NCBI GenBank assembly: GCA_948474755.1 | Contig: CAOLHI010002118.1 | Location: 225,328-289,327 of the forward strand | DNA: 64,000 bases | Reading direction: 5' to 3' | Source of the DNA: Ctenosaura bakeri | Taxonomy: Eukaryota; Chordata; Lepidosauria; Squamata; Iguanidae | Shown here: positions 55,680 through 64,000 of the stretch, piece after piece | Layout of the letters: each line of letters starts with the position of its first letter | How positions within the stretch are numbered: position 1 is the first letter of the stretch | The notes under the pieces: model-generated | Database searches by the model: none | Told to the model about the DNA's origin: nothing | The model's input: the letters and a program-made list of their open reading frames with translations, nothing else | Program-made: the position numbers and the translations under genes

Positions 55680-56175
55680 ATTTACTCTGATAATTTCATG
55701 CCACACTTTTATCATAAGATCTCAGGGTGGCCAACAAGTAAAACAATTTAAGCAATTGTTTTACTTGTACAAACAAAATAAGCAAGATAGAAATCTATAA
55801 GAATTCAAACAGGTTAAAAGATCTTCAAAAGGCTAAAAGAGTTAAAACTACATCCATGTATAAAAGTAATTTAGTCTCTAAAGGCTTTAATAAAAAGCCA
55901 TGTCTTGACCTTGGGCCAAAAAAGAAACCAATACTGGAACTGCTTGGGTCTCCAAGGGGAAGGCTTTCCACAAGAGGGGTGCAAGGCCCTCTACTACTTC
56001 CTTCCCCCTGATGTTGCCCCTATGGAGGGCACATAGAAGACCCTATGTCTGACCTCAATCCTAAGGCAGGCATATATAGGGAGAGGTACTCCTTCAAATA
56101 TTGAGCTCCCAAGCCATTTAAGACTTTGCATGTCATCAGCAGTACCTTGAATTCAGGCAGAAAGCAAACTAGCTA
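55680..56175 (-). mobile_element. LINE 3' untranslated region, minus strand (CR1/L2-like)
   Basis: Text such as 'aggctttaataaaaagccatg', 'gccatttaagactttgcatg' and 'catcagcagtaccttgaatt' resembles LINE 3' UTR remnants seen in reptiles and parallels 2150-2340. A perfect 15-base hairpin lies at 55734-55768. No coding part remains. Confidence 0.5.
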
Positions 56176-56189
56176 CCAGACATTAAATA

Positions 56190-56380
56190 ATTATAGTGTT
56201 ATATTCCACTTTGACTGACATGACTGCGTCCTATGGAATCCTGGGGTTTGCAGTTTAGGGAGAGACAGAGAAAAAAGTCTGCCAGACAACTTTAGTGCCT
56301 CACCAGTTACAACCCCCAGGATTCCCCAGGATTAGTGATATGCAATTGAAGTGAAATCATATCACTATAACTGTGTACTG
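56190..56380. mobile_element. Palindromic MITE, degenerate copy
   Basis: The left arm 'gtcctatggaatcctggggt' and 'ttgcagttta' and the right 'caacccccaggattcc' belong to the palindromic family, but the ends are worn and the right arm is broken. Confidence 0.65.
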
Positions 56381-58440
56381 GTAATGTAAGTTGTGTAGCC
56401 CTAAATCTGTTCAACTGGTTCCAGCCTCTCACTAATCCTGAATGTTGTAAAAGCAAAGTCATTGGAACAAGGGAAGGGAGCACGACTGGGCATGTCTTAG
56501 CCTGCACACGTGCTTCCACATGTTTCCAGAAGACACTGACTGAAGAAGGTCTTCTTGTCACATTGGCAGGGACCAGCTGATACCTATCTGGCCAGCAGAG
56601 AGTTTAGGGGGATTCCACATGTTGGTAGTAAGGCCCTTTTGCTATCCTTTCCAGTTTTATAATAACATACATGAGTTGTTATGGGAGCTGCAAACAGGAA
56701 TTATTATCAGTCCCTCCCTGCTCATTTTTTTTGATAATGTCAAGCATAAGAAAAAATGGAAATGGGAATATATAACTGTGGCACATATGCCTATTCATTA
56801 CATATGGAAAAAGGAAGATCTATCCACCATCTGTTGATGAATGTTACACAGGAATTTGGGATGTGGCCGACATGACCAAATTCAATAATATGATAAAAGT
56901 AAGGGAAGGAAGACAGCAAAATGCTTGATTTATTATTCTATTTAGAAGCAGACTCTTTTCATTAGGTAATAGAACAACACATTTCAAGATACAGCATCAC
57001 CTTATTTCTGTTTGCTAGGGAAGATTTGATTTTTTTAAAAAAAACAAATGTGTGTTTTGTTGAAGTTGTACCATTAGCTTTGTTATTGCCTATAATATAG
57101 TATTTTCAGAAATGCTATTAAGATTGTGGGGGATGGTACTGTTGAAAGATTTCACAAAGTTTTAAAAATCTAGGCCGTCTTTCAGGCAGTATGTTACAAC
57201 CAAAATTCATTTGGAACAAATCAATAAACAGTGATTGAGTAAATTAATTTAATTGATTAATTAAAACAATAAATCACAACATGATTCAGATTGGAAACCT
57301 ATGCACACTCACTGAAGCGAATCCCACTATTGAGTTAGTGGTATTCAGGGTTGTTTGTTCTCAGTGTGCTGACTGACATCTCAGGGAATTGCAATGTTTC
57401 TTGGGGTCCACGGGCAAAGAGTCAGATCTCAGAGTGAGTGGCAGTGGAGGAGAAGGTTTGATTTTACTGTAGGAAGTGGATTAAACCCTTCTTCTCCCAG
57501 CTGCCATCAGAGTTGATAAATCAATGCAAAGGTGTTTGAATGTGTGTTGCTCCTGCTCAATGTCACAAAAAGCCAGGAGCAAGGCAACAAGCAGAGACTG
57601 GGGAGAGGGCTGATGAGTGCATGTGTTTGGGCCTATTGCACTATTGGGAGCTAAATAATGTTTGAAGCATCAGTGCCATGACTTTTGAGCCTTCACTTTG
57701 CACCCACCCAGATGGCAACAGCTCAGAGCCTATAAGAAATCTTCTGTGGGCTACCAGTAGACATGCTGTGTGTCTGTAGGTAAACCAAGTGACTCAAGAA
57801 TCCTGGTAGGAGTGATAGCAACCCCATCTGCTTGGCATTATCTGCTTCAGGAACCCCTCACTCCATCCCAGTTTAGGATTGGGGTTGCTATATTATCTGG
57901 TTAGTTGATTTTGTTTGGATTTTATGCCTGTTTACCAGGGTGCACCTTCCAAGGGCCCTATTCCATGTGACTTGAGACCTGTTCCTGCCATCCTTCCATC
58001 ACCTGCCTGATCTCTTTTTCTCCTCCTCCTTTTATTCCCCTTTCTCTTCATTTGCATGTATTGCAGAGGGAAGGACATGTTGACATTTTCTTTCCTTTTG
58101 CAATGATGCCATTTTCATTCCAGCCCCCAACTCTCCCTGTTCTTGGCTTGACCAATTTAGCAGGAGGAACTAATCAGACAGATCATCAACATGTACTCTT
58201 CCCTGCCCTTCTCCCTCTGTGTCTTCTTAAGTCTGTATGAGACAACTGCATTCCCCTCCTGGTTTAGCTTTGATTTGAGGACTTTAAATTCTGGCTCCTT
58301 CCTTTCCCAGCAACTTGTCTTAATTATCTCTGCATACATGAGAAGCAATTGCTTCCAATTCTTAATTTGATCTTCTGTTCTTGGAAGACCAAAATAAATA
58401 AATAACTTTGGGGGGAAAAATAGAATGACATTTTATACAT
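56381..58440. other. Unannotated stretch
   Basis: A short common repeat fragment occurs near 57296-57350. Otherwise nothing is recognised. Confidence 0.45.
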
Positions 58441-58447
58441 GTAGACT

Positions 58448-58640
58448 TAGGGTTGTCAGAGTGAAATCTGGAAAGAGCTCCTGTCCCTTTAATGATTTTG
58501 TTAGGAGAGAGAATTTCAGCAAGTATTACTTGTTACCTGGTTGTGTGACAAGCAACCCCTGCTGAAATTCCCTCTCCTACACAGCCATTAAAGGGATGGG
58601 AGCCCACTTCAGTTTTCAGTCTGGAAATACTATGCAGATG
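58448..58640. repeat. Foldback repeat (MITE-like)
   Basis: Left 'gagctcctgtccctttaatg' pairs with right 'cattaaagggatgggagcc', and 'ggagagagaatttcagca' pairs with 'tgctgaaattccctctcc'. The arms are about 80 bases and roughly three-quarters identical around 'ggttgtgtg'. The ends and duplication are not clear. Confidence 0.7.
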
Positions 58641-58973
58641 TAAGGAAATGCTAACTCCAGGAAAGCTGGGTGAGTAAGGAGTTACACAAAGTGGAGTGAG
58701 TTAAATTAATTAAAAAATGAATAGCCTTCTTTCTTTTGCTTTGGACCATTAAACTTGTGAATAGGGAGTATATCTGAATATTGATCTGAACATTTTAACT
58801 CTGAAAGTTAAAGGCTGGATCAATTAATAGTCCAGAGTACCTCACACCTGTGTGTGTTTTTACCTCAAATGGTACACCTTCTTCCCTATACAGGAGGCAG
58901 GTTTGTCAGCTGTTGCATGTCAGTTGGTTAGGAATGTAAGTAGGGTGAGTATGGCTTTTTCCATTGTTTTCAC

Positions 58974-59020
58974 TTTGCAAAATATAAGATTGCAAAATAT
59001 AAGATTGCAAAATATAAGAT
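58974..59020 (+). repeat. 15-bp tandem repeat, three copies
   Basis: The unit gcaaaatataagatt occurs three times in a row, the last one ending with 'ccttgg'. Confidence 0.9.
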
Positions 59021-60440
59021 CCTTGGGGCAGGGACAGGACATCTTATACTGTCTCAATCTGCACTCATATTTATGATTTTATATAATCAGAAGATTCTGA
59101 ATATCTAATCTTGCTTTGTAAATTAAATACATTGATCGGAATCCTATTGGTGAGTTGATTCACTGAAGGAATAGTTGAATAGTAAGTTGGCATATGGCTA
59201 AATCCCACTGATTCAATGGGTCTACTTTTATTGGGAGTAAGAATAGGATTCAGTCCATTGATAAGGATTCCAGTTTTTAAAAAGCAGACTCAGCAAGACT
59301 GCAATTTAATTCTTCCGATCTAATACAGGCATCTTCTACTTTTCAATGGTTTACATTTTGACAATCTATTCTTTTCAACACTAGCCAGAACTATTTCCCT
59401 CCTCCATTTGATGCACCCCACCCTTCTCAAAACCTCACCTAATCAGAAATGTCCTCCTGGAAAAGGGGGTGGATCATTGTTATGAGCTTTGTGCCAACAT
59501 GCTTCATTCAGAAGCCTTTTCTGCCCTTATCCAGCCCATCCCCATCTGTCCCTTACTCCCCCCATCCCATGCATTCTAACTTTACACACCAGTCTCTTGT
59601 GCTCATGGTAGATTCTCCACCACCTCAGCCATCTTAAACACTGGGTTCCTTATTTTGATAATTTCCAGTTTTTGACAGTGCTCTGGTCTCTAACCTGTTA
59701 AATAAGCAGGGATGGCCTGTACATGCATTTCTGGATAATGAGATTTCAAAGATTCTTGTGATAGCCACTTTTTCCTCCTTATCACAAATGTTATTATTTC
59801 TATTGGAATCAAGAAAATACTGGTGAGATAGTTGGGCAGAATTAATGAAGGCAAGGGAAGGTTTCTACGATGTGCTAGGCCAGTTCCTTCAGTCACTCCA
59901 CACTTTTTCTTCCATAGCAATGTTGTTGAAGAAATATCTGACAGTGACAAGCACCTCCCTGCTTCTCTTTGGACAAGTAGAAAGAAGCAATTAGAAGTAT
60001 ACTGTGCAACAAAAAATGTAGTATAGCTACCAGCATGGTTGTAAAAAGATCTGTATGTATTGATCTCTGGGAAGAGTTTGTAGGTAAATTTGAACACAGG
60101 GTATAACTGAAATAACTGTTGAGGAAAAAAAGCCCCAAGCCCAAATATTGACACTAGGATGGCTTTTTGGGAATGAATTTAGAGAAATATTTATTTTATT
60201 AGTTGCATTTCTAACACACCATCCTTTCTCCAATGAACTCCACATGACATATGTGGATTTCTCCCCATCTTTGCTCTCACACCAACTATCTGAGATAGAT
60301 TCAGCTGAAAATGAAGACCATAGGGCCATAAGATGCCCAGTGAGATTCATGGTGAGTAGTACATCCCAACCCAATACTTTAAATGCTGCATAGGACAGTA
60401 CACAATTTCTAAATGGGGATCTTTAAGAATATAAAATCTA
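59021..60440. other. Unannotated stretch
   Basis: A common repeat fragment lies near 59125-59260. A 154-codon minus frame at 59690-60154 has no domain I recognise. Confidence 0.45.
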
Positions 60441-60560
60441 TGATACTACTCAAAGTAGTGGTCCATGGTTAGTGAGTGATGCTGCTACTACTACTACTAG
60501 TTAGTGATACTACTCAGAGTAGTGGTTGCTGCTTAGTGAGCTGCTGGCTACTGGTCTGTT
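60441..60560 (+). repeat. Imperfect 63-bp tandem duplication with CTA run
   Basis: 'tgatactactcaaagtagtgg' at 60441 recurs as 'tgatactactcagagtagtgg' at 60504, each followed by 'ttagtgag'. A CTA triplet run lies between them. Confidence 0.8.
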
Positions 60561-61267
60561 GAAAGTTGACAGCTTCCAAGAGAAAGAAACAGTTGTAGTC
60601 AGTGGATACAAATATGGTACTAGTCTGTGGTATATTAGGAAAAAATTGCCCCCCCCCATCAGACAGCATGAGAAGCATTCATACCTCTTGGAGAACTAGC
60701 CTGAAGTTTATGAGTATGAACATACAAATGATTTCTATGTGTTGATGCATGCCCTACCATTTGGTGGTGTACTTTTTTTTTTTTTTTAAGGAGAGGGATC
60801 TTTCTCAGAAGTATTTTATATAAAATATATTAAATGAAGATTAATAATTATGATGACCGTAAATGTTATTCTCTGGGCACATGATGCCTGTCATTTCACA
60901 TTTGTTGGGAAATTTGAATACTGCTTGTACATATACAGCTGTGAGTCATATGTTTCTGTGCAAGGCTATTCTGCAATATCTCTGGTAATATCTATTTGCA
61001 GAGCTCAACTGGTTTGTCAAATTAGTTAGTAATACAAATACACAGATACAGTACCAATTATACTAGGCATTTTCTTAGTTCTATTATTTCCAGGTGATAA
61101 TATCTAGGAAATGAATATCCATCTGATTCACAGTTCTTTGGGTGGACTATTAGTAAAAACGATGTTAATGCCTAAAAATATGCTAACTTATATAATAAAA
61201 TGACTCCCAAGAAATAGATTAAACATTATGGGAAAAAAATACATAGTAGGACTCATGTATGTGCACA
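60561..61267. other. Unannotated stretch
   Basis: A T-run at 60773-60787. Nothing else is recognised. Confidence 0.5.
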
Positions 61268-61492
61268 TACATGTCTTCAATTATCTCTTGATTTATGGCA
61301 CCCCCCCATGAATTCCACAAGATTTTCTTAGGCAAAGAATATTCAGAGGTGGTTTTCCACTACCTACTTCAGGAATACAACCTATAGCACTAGGCATTCT
61401 TTTCAGTCCCTAGTCTGAGTACTAAGCCAGCCTCACCTTACTTAGCTACCAAAATGAGATGGGAGCTGGTGCCTTCAGGGTATAAGGTCAGT
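61268..61492 (-). mobile_element. 5S rRNA-derived SINE, minus strand, diverged
   Basis: At the right end, minus strand, the head resembles 5S rRNA: 'ggtagctaagtaaggtgagg', then a degenerate 'actcagactagggac' and 'atgcctagtgctataggt'. The tail 'ccacctctgaatattctttg' and 'catgggggggtgccataaat' is shared with the other SINEs. Confidence 0.75.
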
Positions 61493-64000
61493 AAGGCAAA
61501 TAACACAATAAAAACAGACAACATTTTGAGAGAAGAAGTGGTCCAACTAAATGATAAATATTTGGGGAAATCATGAATGAAAAATCCCAATTGGGAATCC
61601 AATTGATCTCTTTAAGCTGGGGATTCTTTCATCAGAGGCCCCTACCTTTCTAATCTATTTCCAACATTGCTGGGATGTAGGACATGGGCTCTAAAGCTGA
61701 TCTTAGTAAACAAATAGGTTTGTAAAGGAAGACATGCCCAAATGTCTGTCCTCTGGAAGGACACAGCTTATCAATATATGAAATGCTCTATTCCTGTCAA
61801 GTAGGCCTTCTGTTATGTGGGGCAGTTTCTGAGCTGTAGTTCTTATTGCAGTCAAGACCTTTCTATATTCAGTGTTCTTTAGAAATGTACTGTTCTTAAC
61901 TCAAAATGCTCATATGAAATATTAACAGAACAAGAAGCAGCTATGCATTGCATTATGTTACTACTTTGTGACATTTCTCTACTTGCAAACTAAAATGAGC
62001 AAAGACAATCTTTTTTAAAAAAAACTCTGGGATGGAAAACATGTGTCCAAATGTGTGGACAGTTATCTTCACTTCAGAGGATTCAGATGAGGCCCTCTCC
62101 ATCTGCTATCATTTCTGGCTCTCTTTCTGATTTGTAGCATGGCGTTGTCCTGGTCTGTTGTCAAGCCAACTATATCTGCCTAATGCTCCCATGTTCCAGG
62201 GTCTTGTCTCTTTTAACTGCTGATCCTACAGTGAGGGACTCTTTTTTGCAAGTTGGAACCTTTTAAGAGAGAAGATCCTGTATAGATTTATCAACAGTGT
62301 TGCTGTATTTCTCTGCAGTAAGATGATGGTACAGTTAGATTTTTACATATCGGTGATGTGGGATGATAATGATGGGAGGGTAACTAAGGACTAACTTGAG
62401 AACTTTTGAATATGAATCAGAGATGTTCTAGACTAGAAGTGGACAAAGTGCAGCTCTGGGCCATTTGTGTCCTCAAGGCTGTTTTTACAGCCCTCAACCC
62501 CACTGGACTCCCCAACCCACAGTTTTTCTGTCTCTCACCAACAGGTGAATACCTGTTCTGGAACCTCTTGGGAGCCGCTGTTCATCTTTTAGATAGGTCG
62601 GGGGGCCCTCTGGACTATTTTGTGTCCATCCCACCCCCATTTCTCAAACCCAGAACTGAAATTTCAGCCAGTTCCAGTTTGTCAGTTTGTGTAGACCCCA
62701 GCAGGCATCAAGGGCAGACAGCACACCCATGGGAGCTGCCCTTCCCTCTTCTGAATATCATCTTTCTTCATATGTTGTATTTACAATACAGCTTCCATTG
62801 TGTAGAGAGATAGTTGGATGATACACATAGCCATGCCCTCACAGTTATGTCTTGTGTTGTTATTATTCTCTCACTCTCCATGTTCTGAGGAGGGTCACAA
62901 GTGGGAAGCCTGCCAAATGCATGTAGGCCTGGAACCATGCATGCTTGCAGTTTCATCTCTGAGCATTTGACAGGCCTCCATCCTTTAGTCCTTTTTCCCA
63001 ATATGTGGACCCTTTGAGATAGTGCTAGCACAGGATGTAACATTATGGGTGGCACTGGTGGCTGATAGCTTCTGCATCAAGGATGCAGCGAATCTTGTCT
63101 AGGTTTTACTCCAGGCTAAAAAGCTATCCAAGATGCTCAAGCTGATCCCAGAAATAGATTCAGCACCTTGGATAGCTCCTTTAAAGTCAAGAATGAAACC
63201 CAGAGCAGATTTACCACATCCCTAACATGGAAGTCATCAGTAACTCTGGGGTTGTAGGGCTGGAATCCATGGTCCCACTCTTCTCTCTACATAATGTAAA
63301 TCTTGCAGAGAATATAATATGTGTATAGAACTACAGAAAAATAAAATGGTATGGAGTCTGTTGTAAGGTAGCTGAAGTACTAAGGCATAAAGATATTTAT
63401 CTATTTGTTACATCCGAAGGCATGGTAGCCACATATGGGTGGGGACATGACTGATCTAATATGATATAAATACAGGAGAGCAGATTCCTATTAGGAATTC
63501 TCTGGGTCTGGGTTTTCTGCATCAAGCAAGAGACTAGCTGTTTCCAGCTTTGCAGTTCTGTGAATCAGTTTACTTTTGGTCTATGTCGCTGCAAATCTAC
63601 TTTGTGGTTCAGAAGAGCAATACATTACCATTGCTAAATTGGATACCCCAGTAAATTCTTATAGCAGTTTATACTCTGGAGACATGAGTGGGTTAAACTG
63701 GTGAAGCAATGAGTGGACTCAGTATGTACTACACATACTGAAACAAAACCAAGGCACAGTTAAGAATCTTGTAACTCTGTATTCAGGGAAAAAAAAAACC
63801 TTTCAGACATTTATCAGTTTTTCAGACAAACTGGTTTATCTTACCATCACATCTGTGAAGACATATGCATGAAGCTACACAATCATATTTGTCTGCTCAG
63901 AGGTAAACCATATCAAATTCAGTGGGACTTTCTCCCAGTTTTGTATAGTCCAAAGCCATTTTTGCATGGCATTGCAGTCCCACTATGGGGACAGGATGGC
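61493..64000. other. Unannotated stretch to window end
   Basis: A common repeat fragment occurs near 63893-63990. A 135-codon frame at 62406-62813 lacks any recognisable domain. No host exon is identified. Confidence 0.45.

Noticed and set aside
59690..60154. A 154-codon minus-strand frame
   Set aside because: No domain or family resemblance; overlapping frames of similar length on both strands suggest a chance lack of stops.

Overview
The window looks like intergenic or deep intronic DNA from a squamate reptile, probably a lizard. It is AT-rich and full of interspersed repeats. The squamate call rests on the mixture seen: tRNA-derived SINEs of the Sauria type, 5S-rRNA-derived SINEs with the same kind of tail, CR1, L2-like and L1 LINEs, ERV solo LTRs, a SPIN-like hAT element and many GGCC-ended MITEs. 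I found no exon of a known host protein gene and no true tRNA, rRNA, CRISPR array or bacterial gene. The only strong open reading frames belong to mobile elements. Family names are recognised by eye and were not searched.

Layout: 0-9 kb holds Tigger-like and palindromic MITE fragments, two minus-strand L2-like LINE remnants, a tRNA-type SINE, and a CR1 LINE split by a MITE. 9-21 kb holds microsatellites, a SINE, two opposite-facing solo LTRs of one ERV family (14.0-15.1 and 20.0-20.8 kb), a 5S-derived SINE and an old foldback repeat. 21-33 kb holds a CR1 tail, SINE tails, a 5S SINE, a 430-bp MITE, a SPIN-like hAT element with a perfect 8-bp target duplication, and a Tigger-like element. 33-39.4 kb is a three-layer nest: a SINE split by an ERV solo LTR (duplication CTAG), itself split by a nearly intact Ty3/Gypsy element (duplication AAAAG). 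40-46 kb is a cluster of GGCC-ended MITEs sitting in a SINE and in a second copy of that ERV LTR. 49.1-53.6 kb is a dead L1 with an apparently inverted 5' part and a 16-bp target duplication. 54-64 kb holds LINE tails, a palindromic repeat, a 5S SINE and long stretches without anything recognised.

The most interesting object is the Ty3/Gypsy element on the minus strand. One 1350-codon frame encodes Gag, protease, reverse transcriptase, RNase H and most of integrase. Its two 306-bp LTRs differ at one base, so it is young. The site just inside the 5' LTR, where a tRNA primer should bind, shows no tRNA-like TGG start. Instead it is complementary over 13 nt to a stretch inside the LTR. This is the arrangement of the self-priming fission-yeast Tf1 element and its vertebrate sushi relatives. 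A frame break near 34.23 kb disrupts integrase in this copy, and no chromodomain follows the integrase.
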